Shown here piece after piece: positions 48,897 to 60,407 of a stretch of 64,000 nucleotides of DNA. The translations under genes and the position numbers were made by a program. Where the stretch lies: NCBI RefSeq assembly GCF_036711975.1, contig NC_091972.1:26603001-26667000 (forward strand), in the 5' to 3' direction. A model generated the notes under the pieces. The model had not been told where the DNA came from, ran no database searches, and worked only from the letters and a program-made list of their open reading frames with translations. Each line of letters begins with the position of its first letter. The first letter of the stretch is position 1. Source of the DNA: Onthophagus taurus. Its lineage: Eukaryota > Arthropoda > Insecta > Coleoptera > Scarabaeidae.

Positions 48897-50520
48897 TGTA
48901 TGGTGTATGTGAAGTTACTAAGAACTGTACAGCTGATGTCGTTAGTTTTAAACTTCAATGAATTTATCAAAACCCTTACGGTAACGTCCCTTAGATACAC
49001 TACAATCTAAATCAATAACTAGGATGCCGTGTCTATTCTCCCAACAAGCGTCGCTAATTTCCTTTAGCCGATGAAACTCCATATCGCTCATTATGTGATC
49101 TTCAAACACGTGTTTTAAATTTGTTAAGTCTTGTTTAAATAACACTAAAAAGTTACAATTATCGCGAACTAATTGTTTTGGAATTGCACTATAACTTAAC
49201 AAATTAGAAAGCAATCTGTTTTTATGTCGACCATACGAAAAAAAATTCCTTAATGACATTTTGACCTGTACAGGAAACATCGTCAAATACGACTATCGAA
49301 TATTCTTTCGCATCTTCCGGTCGAATGAACTCATCTATATTAGAAAATTCATAGTACACCCAGAGAAATAAGTTGTTGGGCCAAATGTTTTTCCATTTTA
49401 CCACAAAGAAAAACGTCAATAGATTTTAAGCAAAAGAGTTTTCTGTTATCCCAAAATAGTAGATGTATTTGATTCAAGAGTTAAAATCTGTTTTAACTCA
49501 ATAAGGAAATCATTTATGGTAAAATATATAATTTTTGGCGTAAAAATAATAACTATTGAATTAATAAACTACCTTTTTAAATTTAATGTGTTAAATATTA
49601 AACTTATATGTGAACATTATTGCGATAAAAGTGCGATTTATTATAACAAAACTCTTAAGTTATTGAATCAATGAAGTTTTCCTTTTTGATTAAAATTTGT
49701 ATCTTTTTATTTCAAAATGAAAACATTATTACTACAAAAATTTTTAATTTTCAGATAAAAACATAAGTTATTAGTGCAATAAAGGTTGTTTTTTCACTTA
49801 AAAGTTTTCTTTTTCTTTAAAAAAATTAACCTTTTTATCACCAAATGTTTTAAATTTTCAGTTAAAAGAATAAGTTATTAGTTTAATACAATACCAATTT
49901 TATGGTAATAGGTATCGTATTTTATATTAAAATACTTTACCATTTGAAAAAGTAGGAATTTGGTAAGTGAAACACCTTAATTGATTATGTTACTAGTTAT
50001 TTATTTGAAAGCTATACAATACAAGTATGAGAAAACAATATGATAAGTAGGGTAATTTCGGTTTTGTTGAAAGTGTTAGCATAACGTAACACCAGACAGC
50101 TTCACAACTCTTTCCCTGTGCATAAAAAATAAAAATGTGTTGGGCCACTACACACCTCCTTCAAACATTTAACAATGGCACAAGTATGTTTTGAAGCAAT
50201 CTTATAAACCAGGTAGTGTTCAAGATATTCTATGACCTCCCATTGAAAACAAAGAAAGTAAAATTTATTTTTATCAAAAACAATATTCATTATTTCAAAA
50301 ATATTTGGGAGCTGCTTAGTGGAATCAAAAATCACAAAACCTTTTTAATATTTGCTACCTTTGTAAGTCAGCTCTTTCACAACTTTGCAAGCGGATAAAT
50401 CAATTTTATCTCTAAATGCATCGTATTTACTCTCTTGTAAATTTACATAAATTTATAGTAACTCTGAACTTAAATTAAACTTAAAGCTACACAAAAAGCA
50501 AGTAAACATGATAGATTTAA

Positions 50521-53316
50521 TTAAAGTAATTTTGACTGATTAGTCTGATTACTAAGCCGCGCAATTAGGCTATCAACAACATTTACACTTCCTTCAGTTA
50601 TTTTAAAAAAATATGTGGCAAAAAATTGCCATACCAATTTACTTATTGGCGAGAATTCCAAATTAAAAACGTATATTAGTTTTATAGTAATATCAAGACA
50701 TTCAATAAAAGAATTTAACTTATACTGTATACCATCACTGTACACATAAAATTCTAGAAATTTTTTTTTGTCAGTACCTACTACAATTATGCGTGGTTGC
50801 AGTCTGATCTTCTTGTCCCTGTATTTATCTCTTAACGTTTCTATCTTGGAACAAATATCGTTTGTTGTATTAACTTGTAACACAAAATCTTCTTGTGCAT
50901 CTAATATGGTAGGTTTGTGCCATTTATTAATACGCTTTGGTTGGAGTATCGCATGCAGTAATATTACTATAAAATAGTCCCTTGAATCTACAAAAAGAAT
51001 CAAATGTTAATGACACATGTTTACTTTGTATAACAAACTACAAACTTACTCCAGTTTCATAACCGATTTAAAAATTTTAAATTTCACTTTGTTGTTTTAC
51101 CATGGTAATCCACGATAAATCCATGGCTATAGAAAGCATGTTAAAGTGAACTTAAAATTTTTAAGTTGACTCTATAACTGGGCATTAAGGTTTAGAGTTT
51201 CTTGTGAATTAACGATTTTCGCTTGTCAATAAACGATAATGTAACACCTTATATAAAAAAATAAGTATTATTATTTTACCTTTTGATAACTGTGTGGGTG
51301 TTTGTAGTTGACCTAACAGCTCTCTGTTAAATTGATCTTTTATATCTGCATTATATATGGGTAATATTTTGTCTATAAAGTCATCAAAATTTTGTAGTAG
51401 AAGAGATCCTTTACCTTCATGGATATTTTCGAAATCAATATTAATCTAAAAAATTAAATGTTTTAATGAAATTAAAATAAATAATATTCATATTATACCA
51501 ATTCATATCCTTTTACATCATTATATTTTGGCCACTGTTTTAAAATATCATTTAATGACCCATCAAATGATTTAAATGAATTTAATCTGTATTTCGCAGT
51601 GCGCTGCCAATAATTTTTAACTTTTTCCCAAAGACATGGATCGGAGTTTGTTAATAAGAATGCTGTATAATATTCGATGTCATCTACATAAGAACAAATG
51701 TAGACATTAGAGATACACATCCGTCACCGACTAACTTATTTTACCTTCTACAAAATCAAGATTTTGTAAACTATTATTTTCTTTATTTTCTTCTGAAACC
51801 TTTAATTTTTTTGATTGGTATCGTATATTACTGTAACGGTCGTAAAGTTTTCCACTCGGATTTTTTTTATTCTTTCTAGGAGTGTAGGAAATCGTGTATA
51901 ACAAAAACCTTTTTTAACTATACATATATAAATATTATTATTTATTTGTTAGGATTTGTATTTCAAATGTTGTATGTACCTGAATTTCAGAAGGAAACAA
52001 CTCTACTATTGACTTAGCATATTTTTCAAACACATCAGCGGTAATTTTTTTGTTATCTGAAAACATACATTCGACGATTATATGTACAAGATCTGTCTGA
52101 TGTTTTTTGTCTAAGGATTGATGTTGCTGAAAATATTTCAATACCAGTTGACCTTTAATGGTTTGTTTTAATGTCTGTTCTAAACTTTCTTTGGTAAACT
52201 CGGACCAGAGAGTGGGCGGCGTAGACTAAAAATTACCTCGGTTTACTAATTACTTAATTAAATTATAAATTATAATTTGCGTTCCATTAGTAAAAAAGAA
52301 AATTGGCTAATAGGCTTGTTTTAGTTCGAGAGTCCTGAGCTTAAGTAACATATAAACAAATCAATAAGCAGATTATTATTCCGCATAATAATATAAAAAT
52401 ATATAAATAAAAAACTTACATCGTCCGGCGCCGGACTAATTACTAACGGAATATTCTCTAACCATGAACCCACACTTGATTGTGCCGCTGACTTTGTTGA
52501 TGCTAAAGGTGTGAAATAACCCTAAGTGCACAGAAAAAAAATATAAGTATTTGCTTAACTGCGTCTACAATCATAATATCATACATTTTCTTCTTTCCAC
52601 TTGAATAGATTGCATCGAAATTTAATTCGTTTCCCGAATTTTTCGTACGGTATTAAGTTATCAACGTCTGATATAGTAAGTTCTTTGAGAACTTCTATGT
52701 CTATTCCTTTTTCTAAAATTAATTTTTTTTTGATTAATTAACGATGTAATAAACAATGGCAATTACGGTATATCTCGTTGCTAAGTTAAACAAATTATTT
52801 AGACGCCACCCGTAAATGTATCCGGAAAACTGAAATTATTCGTTTTAAATTCATGTCGCACCAGTCATCATAAGAGAATGAATAAAAAACTAGAAAAATA
52901 CTGTAACGAATTTCTTGACTCTTGTCGATGACGTCACGACGTCGCGCCGGCAAACCTACCGCATAAAGCATAAACAGTCTTTGCTCGAATCTAACATAAG
53001 ACGCATATTTTATTAAACATTTTCAGGCCTCCGATTCAAATGTTTGCGTATGTTATATTCCCCTTTTTCTATTCTGTAACCTAGCCAACACTGATGCGAC
53101 GTGAATTTAAAACGAATAATTTCAAGTTTCCGGGTACATTTACGGGTGGCGCCTAAATAATTTGTTTAACTTAGCAACGAGATATACCGTAATTGCCGTT
53201 ATTTGTAACTAGAAATATGATTCCTTTTTCTTACCTTTGAATTCATCTATAAACTCTGGCAAGTTCAACTTGATGAGCAATGAACTTACAATATCGGACT
53301 CGTCCATTTCTTCCAT
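50521..53316 (-). CDS. SAM-domain protein, 8 exons, cargo of the CAC-ended element
   Basis: Minus-strand exons are 53235-53316, 52585-52712, 52420-52521, 51980-52225, about 51745-51908, 51499-51683, 51280-51445 and 50521-50987. Most GT-AG joins are in phase, and the fourth-to-fifth junction is the exception. The product is about 510 aa. Exons 1-2 encode a SAM domain: LLIKLNLPEFIDEFK, then GIDIEVLKELTISDVDNL and KFGKRIKFRC. Later blocks include KYFQQHQSLDKKHQTDL, YAKSIVELFPSEIQ and KLYDRYSNIRYQSKK. Also present are LWEKVKNYWQRTAKYRLN and QPRIIVVGTDKKKFLEFYVY. From memory, this order occurs in uncharacterised multi-copy proteins of insects, cnidarians and fish. No nuclease or DDE motif was recognised. 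Biochemical role unknown; SAM domains usually mediate oligomerisation. Confidence 0.72.
52758..53197. mobile_element. MITE with ~105-bp inverted repeats in SAM-gene intron 1
   Basis: The arms 52758 to about 52866 and about 53092-53197 are near-perfect inverted copies beginning GGCAATTACGGTATATCTCG. The centre is GC-richer and contains GACGTCACGACGTC. It lies entirely in intron 1 of the SAM-domain gene, so it would be spliced out. Confidence 0.88.
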
Positions 53317-54295
53317 TTTCTTCGCTAAACGTGGCTAAACTGTACGTCCCTACTCATTCGCAATCACCACCAAACTAAGAGCACAGCACAGATTATCTCT
53401 GTGGAGCACAGGGAGCACAGAAACTAAAGATGAACACCAATGAACACGTGTGAACACGTTCGAGGTCGATCGAAATCACGCGATAATACCACGTGAACAA
53501 AACAAAATAATGTACCTTTTCATATAAAAGTGTTATTTTTAATGGCAATAACTAGAAGGTTTTGAATTAAAAAAGTTACTTCTTAAAATAAGATGTTCAA
53601 GAAGTTTTGTTAAACAACAAGGACACACTTTTAATTCAAGAACTTTTTATCTTTCGCTAAAATTATATTCATATTACCACAAAAGTCTTTCATAATTTAA
53701 TACAATAATTTTTGCGATTTAAAATCAACAACTGACATTATTAAAGTAACAACCTATCTATTTTAAAATAAAATACTATCTGGTAGTAACAACAGTTTTC
53801 ACTTTTAAAACAAAAGGATATTGGTTAAAAGTGATGCCATCTTATTTTAAAATGACATTTTTCTCTCAGTGTAACCGCAATCTTTTATAGGTTCAATTAA
53901 ACGTCTTAAAAAATCGTACTTATTTTGGTATAACGAATTGGAGCATAAGTATAAGTTTAGGAAGAGCAGGCCATTACGTGCAACTAAAAGCGATAACATA
54001 GCATTTGTTTTTCCGACACCAGATGGTCCTACAATTAAACCTCGCTTACATTTTCCACCAAATAAATTACTGTGTCTTGTAAAGTGTTCTTCGATCGTAC
54101 CTTTACTAAAATTTAATATTGGCAATGTTAGCGGTTGCGGTAAACACTTTAGTTTCTTATCGATCATGATTCTCCCACTAAATGAATTATGACATTAACA
54201 GGATAAGACACACAGGAAATACAGGAAATATAGCAAAAGTAACTTTATATAGATACATAAAATATATCGAGTATTGAACTATAAAATAATAGCAA

Positions 54296-54614
54296 TTAGC
54301 ACTCCTCCTCCTCTTCTTGATATCTTTGGTTTACTTCTTCGTAAGGAGGTGGTGGTGCTGCTGGTGCCGGAGTCGGTGAACTAACAGATGTACAATGGTT
54401 AATGTGCATGTTTTGCACATGCACTTCACCCCTCACCACTGCCGATTCTGACACACTCTGCAGCTGAGAAGATAAAATTAATGACATGGAAAAAAGTATT
54501 ATAAGTATAACGTACCAACTTAAATATAGCTTCTAATTTTACCTCCAACGAGACAACTTTCTGCTCCAATTCGCACAGTCTAATCATATGATTAACTCTC
54601 ATGTTAGCAGTCAT
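54296..54614 (-). CDS. Small Polinton protein with PPxY late-domain-like motif
   Basis: Two exons, 54516-54614 and 54296-54463, with a GTACGT...CAG intron, giving about 88 aa. Exon 1 is a leucine-rich coiled coil (LCELEQKVVSLEVKLEAIF). Exon 2 ends in a proline-rich tail: TPAPAAPPPPYEEVNQRY followed by an acidic EEEEE stretch. The PPPY core is the recognition site of NEDD4-family WW domains, and in several viruses such motifs recruit the ESCRT pathway. It lies between the packaging ATPase and the Ser/Ala-rich protein, same strand. No homolog is remembered, so the function is inferred from the motif only. Confidence 0.7.
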
Positions 54615-54621
54615 CTTTAAG

Positions 54622-56628
54622 CTAGGAAGGGAAGTTTACGCTATTAGTAGTGAAACTAGATAAAATAGATTCAGCCTTTTTAATTTCACAGGTTAATGAT
54701 GCTATGGTGATGTCGAGCGATATTGTTAAAGAATAGTTACAGCTCGACGCCAGCCCTTCTCTAAACTGTGAAAGCTCTCTCAAAGAGGTTTGCAATTGAC
54801 GAACCTTTTCATGAAGGTCTTTATAAAAATTTTGGTATAAACTATTAATTTCGGCTAAAATCACCCCTTTGGTAGTTTCTACTGCTGTACACGTTGCGTT
54901 TGAAAAAAGGCTGGCAGACACATCGGAAATATCTGAAGTAGCAGGTAAACGTCGTTTTACGCCAGGGTTCCGTTCCAAGAGACACCGGCGTAAACAAAAT
55001 CGGCGTAAAATGAACACAAATATAATGGACGGTATAAGGTTAGGTTCCATGTCAAAATTCTAAGAACAATCTAACATGTTTATTTAATACATATTCTATA
55101 TATATTCCAAATTCATTTGCATAAGGTCCAACGGCAGCTGTGACACTTCTTTTAACATTTGCGCTTCGATTGTAATCCCCATCTATCTCAGAGAGCTCAC
55201 ATGTTAATCTTTCTATAGAGGAATGGATACGAATTAGATCATCCGTTTTTAGGATTTTCCTATCATTTTCTTTCTCATCCTCCTCTTCTTCTTCGGGATT
55301 TTCTGATCGAGGGCGATCATATGCCTCGATTAACTTTTCTAATTCTTGATTTGAGAGTGGTTGATCATGCCCGTCTAACAGATCGGTCACATCTTCAGTT
55401 GTTACGTCTTCGAATCCACATTCGCGTGTAAGCCTGATGTCCTCGTTTATGTTAATGTTATTTACCACTTCTACACTTGCACCTTGTATAAATTCAGGCA
55501 AAAGTTTACGTCCAACGCCGCTTAAACAATTGTTTGTCACTTCGTCCCAAACCGACTTTAGATTATTTATTCCTTTTAAAATGTCGTATGATCGCCAATA
55601 GTCTTTGACGGTCCCATTGGAATTAGTATCTATCGCCTTAATCATTGCTTTTAATGTTATGCGCAAATAATACACTTTAAAGGTAGAAATTACCCCTAAT
55701 CCATGTGCTATAAAACGGAGATTGTGTTAGAGGGCATGTAAATTACCTTGACGTCCAATTCCGTCTCTAAAGTTTCAAGATTTTCCTGATGTCCTAGGGC
55801 ATTGTCTAATAGGAGGATTGATTTCTTTGGAAGGTTATTTCGGTCACAAAATTTAAGCACAGTAGGGCAAAAATAATTTTTATACCAGTCTGTAAAAATC
55901 TCCTGTATGAATCTCCTGGGGAATCCCACGCCGGCGCCAACCGGCGTAATTGTGAATCGGCGTAAATCGAACCGGCGCAAAACGACGTTTACCTGTACTT
56001 TCGGGCTTAACGAAGGAATTTCGGTGTTAGGGATATTTGAGTTAGTAACGGGAGCAGGAGCCAATGAAGCTTTAGAAGAAGAAGAAGAAGCCTTAGTAGC
56101 TTTAAGATACTTCCGGTTTACGGTACTACAGTGTTGTGATACCGCCATTAAAGCAAGAGAGTCGTTGGATTTATCGGACTCGTTCTCGGTAACCACTTTC
56201 GACTGTGTCATTTCAACCTTCGACGGGGTCGCTGGTTCAACTGACACATACTTGCGTTGGCTACGTCGCGAACGAGCACGTGCCTCCCTTCTTTCCTCTC
56301 TATACTTTTCTGACGGTACCCACACACCTGCAACCTTCCTCCAATGTTCACGGTTCCCCGAATTCCGACGAAGTGAAAGGCGTTTCACATTTTTATCGTC
56401 GACATTCGCGGAACCTGCGACGTTCAGAAGCGACGGATCTTGCTGCGCATTAGATTCCACGTTAGGATCCATCGGCTGCTCATTAGGTTGCACGTTTGGA
56501 TCCAGCGCCTTCTCAACAGTCGATATGTTCAACAGGTTTATGTCAAAACTGTTTAACAGGAATAACTCCTGGCTGCTGGCGAAACCGGGGGCAGTTAAAT
56601 CAATTTGACTAAAACCGTCTTGAGACAT
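54622..56628 (-). pseudogene. Polinton Ser/Ala-rich protein, split by a Tigger-derived insert
   Basis: The N-terminal part (56628-55996) starts MSQDGFSQIDLTAPGF. It has a basic region (WVPSEKYREERREARARSRR) and Ser/Ala/Pro-rich text to PSLSPKV. The C-terminal part (54941-54622) has VSASLFSNATCTAV and a coiled coil (LYQNFYKDLHEKVRQLQTSL) to a stop at 54622. A 1054-bp insert (54942-55995) divides them, and the frame is off by one across it. Function unknown; location and basic/helical composition suggest a core or virion-associated protein, which is a guess. Confidence 0.65.
54942..55995 (-). mobile_element. Non-autonomous Tigger/pogo derivative with new-type TIRs
   Basis: Inverted ends CAGGTAAACGTCGTTTT(A/G)CGCC are followed by GC-rich CGGCGTAAA subterminal repeats on both sides. 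The right end abuts TA; the left has TA one base out. Between them are jerky/Tigger transposase pieces on the minus strand: FTDWYKNYFCPTVLKFCDRN, then SILLLDNALGH (catalytic Asp) and YMPSNTISVL-stop (55708-55920). HPMDQGVISTFKVYYLR and SYDILKGINNLKSVWDEV follow (55450-55700). The C-terminal acidic tail runs to 55052. The N-terminal DNA-binding half is gone. Confidence 0.82.
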
Positions 56629-56652
56629 CTTGATAAAAAAAGATTCATACAA

Positions 56653-57185
56653 TAATTTATTTTATTTTAATAAAAAATCATGTATACTTACATCGCTTGA
56701 TGAAAAGAACGTTAAAATCTAATTGCAGTGGGTGCTGAATGATAGGATGTGAATGATAAAAAATTATTATAGATATTATGATACAAACGTTCGAATAATA
56801 AAGTTATGCTTACCAACAAAAATTGAAATTTAAAATAGAAGGAGCTATAGGAATGAAAAAACCAAATTAGCAACAATATATGCAAAGAAAAAGAAGGCTA
56901 TACTTACCAGAAAAAAGTCGCCGAGATTACGAAATTACCAAAAACTGATCGAACTGATCAAACAAAAAAATCGAAGTGATCAGCAGTAAGGTCCTGTAGG
57001 AATTGAAAAAATAACAATTTAACATAACAAACAAATAAACAAGTGGTACTCACAAAAACACAAGTTGTACTCACAAAAACAAAGTAGAAAGAGCTGTTAT
57101 GATGAAACAAAACAAGAATATTTTACATATTATATAAGCAAAGTAAAAAATAAAGTAAAATACTTTTATTTTTCTGTATTTTTAT
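56653..57185. other. AT-rich region, several minus-strand donor-like sites
   Basis: No coding sequence was recognised. CTTAC/ACTCAC tetramers (GTAAG/GTGAG on the minus strand) recur near 56687, 56810, 56903 and 57050, next to GAAGGAGCTATAGG- and GGTCCTGTAGG-like stretches. They could be degenerate repeats or untranslated leader exons of the minus-strand Polinton transcription unit. Confidence 0.35.
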
Positions 57186-57639
57186 TAAAATGGATGTAAT
57201 GTTATAAATTCTACCGGTTTCGGTCCTTTTATAAAACCATCTTCAGGAACCTTCAAATTTCCTATTATAAAATAACAACTACTATACTTAAAAATGTTAA
57301 AAATCAATTTAAAATTGTATTCATTGAATGTTGATAATAAATTGTCTTTTAGATTAAATACTAAATTTGATTACACTTACGTCAATTTAATTTTAAAGCT
57401 CCCTTGACAATTTGCATCTTGAAATCTCTATGAAGCGCTTTATTGAAAAGTGTCTATGTTATTATTAATAGTAAAATTGTGTATCAAGTATCAAGTCTAA
57501 ACTAAAGAACAAGATGGAATTATGTGTGCACGTGTTTGTTACCGTTATAGGTTAGAAAATCAGTTTTGAAGTTGCCTATATTATATTTTTAAATTTGAAA
57601 TTTAACGGACCCAGAATGTCGCGATACAACTTGAGGAAA

Positions 57640-58300
57640 GAAAAAAAGGCACAAATAGGAAACAATAAGTTACATACAAACAATAACGATGACAAACAAC
57701 AACACATATGTGTTGTTGTTTGTCATCGTATTTCAAAATATTTTTCATGAAAGAATCACAAATTTAACAAACATAAAATTCGATCAACAGGACTTGAGGA
57801 TGCTTACTAAAGATCACAAATATGCTCTACAATCAAAACCAAACCTAAGAAGAACAGCTTTAGAATTGGAAGCCATGACGAAATACATGCCGAATAGAGA
57901 AAATATACAAAAGGAATTTCAACAGATATTAATCAAAGAAGAAACAAGGGAAACAACAAAGAAAAAGGAGGAGATGAAAGAAAGAAGGCACAAATAGGAA
58001 ACAATAAGTTACATACAAACAATAACGATGACAAACAACAACACATTTTTCATGAAAGAATCACAAATTTAACAAACATAAAATTCGATCAACAGGAATT
58101 GAGGATGCTTACTAAAGGTCACAAATATGCTCTACAATCAAAACCAAACCTAAGAAGAACAGCTTTAGAATTGAAAGCCATGACGAAATACATGCCGAAT
58201 AGAGAAAATATACCAAAGGAACTTCAACAGATATTAATCAAAGAAGAAAAAAGGGAAACAACAAAGAAAAAGGAGGAGATGAAAGAAAGAAAAATCAGAG
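57640..58300. repeat. ~340-bp tandem duplication inside the Penelope-like element
   Basis: The segment starting GGCACAAATAGGAAACAATA occurs at about 57647 and again at about 57985. Each copy runs through ATGAAAGAATCACAAATTTA and AAATTCGATCAACAGGA to AAAAAGGAGGAGATGAAAGA. The first copy has an extra perfect palindrome (57686-57729). Confidence 0.9.
57686..57729. repeat. Perfect 44-bp palindrome
   Basis: The 22-bp arm 57686-57707 (ACGATGACAAACAACAACAC plus AT) is immediately followed by its exact reverse complement, 57708-57729. It is absent from the second copy of the tandem duplication. Confidence 0.95.
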
Positions 58301-59211
58301 AAGAAGGCAAAATTATAAACAGCATAAGACATAAAATTAAACAACATAATGACAGTCCTAGAGAAGAATACCTAGAGAAGACTGAACAATTTTTAAAAGA
58401 AAACGGTTTCACAATTTCCATAAAAAACCCTACTACAGCATTTCATAAAATAGCCAAAAAAGTCATAATGGATTCAAAATATACAATAGAAAAACATAAT
58501 AAAAACCCAAAATCACTTTTGTCAACCCAAATTACACAAACACAATATACCAATTCGTCCAATAATAGCATCAAACGACATCAGCACATATAAAACATCA
58601 AAGTTCCTTATATCTTTAAAGATATTACTGATTTTAAAGCAAAATATACATTAAACAACCGAGAAGAACTAATCAACATAATAAACAACACAGAACTTCC
58701 AGAGGAATTCACTATGATACCTTTTGATATCACTAATTTATATACAAACGTACCCACCAACCAAACAATGGAAATTTTAAAAAACGTTTTGGACGAAAAA
58801 ATAGAAAACAAAGATGACAGCAAAAACATTTACAATTTGTTCGACATATGCTTAAAACTAAATTTTTGCATTTTTAATAACCAATGCAATAGTTACAATA
58901 AAGGTCTCCCAATGGGATCGCCACTCAGTGGCTTGTTGGCAGATATCTTTTTGAATGAAATTGAGATTACCAAGATTATAAATAATAGCAATCCATTTAG
59001 AGATAGTATAATTCTATGGCAACGATATGCTGACGACATTATTGTATTTGTTAACACAAAAAATAATAACAACATCATCGACACTCTGCACTCCTATTTA
59101 AACACATTACATAAGGACATACAGTTTACAGTAGAAATAGAAGAAGATAACAAAATCAATTTCTTGGACATGACAATAGAAAGAACAAATGAAAAACTAA
59201 AATACAATATA

Positions 59212-60407
59212 CAGGATGAGTTAGAAAGAATGGGAAATCCGAATACCGGAGACACTAGACACCAAAATATGACGATTTAACCTAACATGACTTATACAAA
59301 TGTCGGTGGTTTTTAATACACAGCATGTTGAAAGTTAAATTTTTATTTCGAAATTTCTTGATAATTTTGAACATTTTTGTATTATTAACATCAAATTTGG
59401 TAGTTAGATGGTTTGGAGCATGAGAAACACGAATTTGATATTTGTTTTGTGATTACTCGTAGGCCCTCTACGAGTAATCACACTGTACGTTTAAGTTATC
59501 AAGACATGACTATTTTGTCAGTTGAGGTATGGTGAATTAGAACCAGAAATCTGAAGGAGTTTTCAATTCTGCACAGAAAAGGTACTTTTGCTTACATTGT
59601 CTAAGTCTACTGGTTTCCAAGTTATCTGCTTTTAATTGTTTCAAAGTAATTTTAAGGTTAACATTTAAAATCAATAACACAGTAACTATAGCAATTAGTA
59701 ACGATAATAATCGATTACAATAATAATTAATTAATAACAATAGAATATTGTGACTATTTTCAAAAATCCAGTGGACTTAAATCTGGATTTCTCACTATTA
59801 AAAAACTCATTATGTCGTGGCATTTTCAAATTGGTAATAACTTTATTGTTGGTAAAAATGATTATTGCACACGGAAATTAGATCAATGTTGACAATTAAT
59901 AGGCAATTGTCGAAACATAATCGGAAAAATAACCCAACTTTGCTTATGTTAAAAACGAATATTTTAGAAGAAAAAATACATTTAAACATTTAAAAGTAAA
60001 TAATTCGAAAACCGATAGACTTATGTTAGACAATTTCAATAAGAGTACCTTTTTTATGTAAAAATGAATGCTCTTTGTGATTTGCAGCTCTTATTGGTCG
60101 TAGCTGTCAAGCCAAAAAACTTATGATTTGATTTATCAAACGAGCAGCGTGTATCTAGTACGAGCAATAACAAAACAAGTTTCAAATTCGTATTTCTCAT
60201 GCCCGAAAACATAAAACTACCAAATTTTATGTTAATAGTACAAAAACCTTCAAAATTATCAAGAAATTTCGAAATAAGAATTTAACATTCAACACCCTGT
60301 GTATTAAAAACCACCGACATTTGTATAAGAGATGTTACGTTAAATCATCATATTTTGGTGTCTAGTATCTCCAGTATTCGGATTTCCCATTCTTTCTGAC
60401 TCACCTG
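59212..60407. mobile_element. MITE 1196 bp with ~200-bp inverted repeats, TA target
   Basis: Ends CAGGATGAGTTAGAAAGAAT and, inward from the right, CAGGTGAGTCAGAAAGAATG. The arms stay alignable for 200 bp or more, including ACAAATGTCGGTGGTTTTTA in both. It is flanked by TA (59210-59211, 60408-60409). Leaving it out rejoins the Penelope-like RT frame. There is no transposase. Confidence 0.92.

Larger units (their letters stand above)
49357..53871 (-). mobile_element. CAC-ended TIR element carrying a SAM-domain gene
   Basis: The left end is CACCCAGAGAAATAAG. The right end, read inward, is CACTGAGAGAAAAATG. It is flanked by TA on both sides (49355-49356, 53872-53873). Subterminal ATAAGTTATT-type motifs recur at the left (for example about 49368, 49660, 49765, 49870) with similar GTTATT/GTTGTTACT motifs at the right. 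The CAC start and 2-bp target recall the CMC (CACTA/Mirage/Chapaev) group, but no transposase is recognisable. The only gene is the eight-exon SAM-domain gene at 50521-53316. It also hosts a MITE at 52758-53197. Confidence 0.8.
48957..54167 (-). pseudogene. Polinton packaging ATPase (FtsK/A32-like), split by an insertion
   Basis: The genome-packaging ATPase of Polintons. The 5' part (54167-53874) holds Walker A GLIVGPSGVGKTNAM (residues about 43-57). The 3' part (49354-48957) holds Walker B EYSIVVFDDVSC, then IPKQLVRDNCNFLVLFKQD and GRYRKGFDKF near the end. A 4515-bp element (49357-53871) with TA target duplication separates them. The flanking coding sequences are in the same frame if the element and one TA are left out. 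A one-base indel in a poly-A/T run near 49245 also shifts the 3' frame. Confidence 0.88.

Noticed and set aside
55907-56608. 233-aa plus-strand open frame
   Set aside because: Mirror of the minus-strand Polinton Ser/Ala-rich protein and Tigger fragment; no domain of its own.
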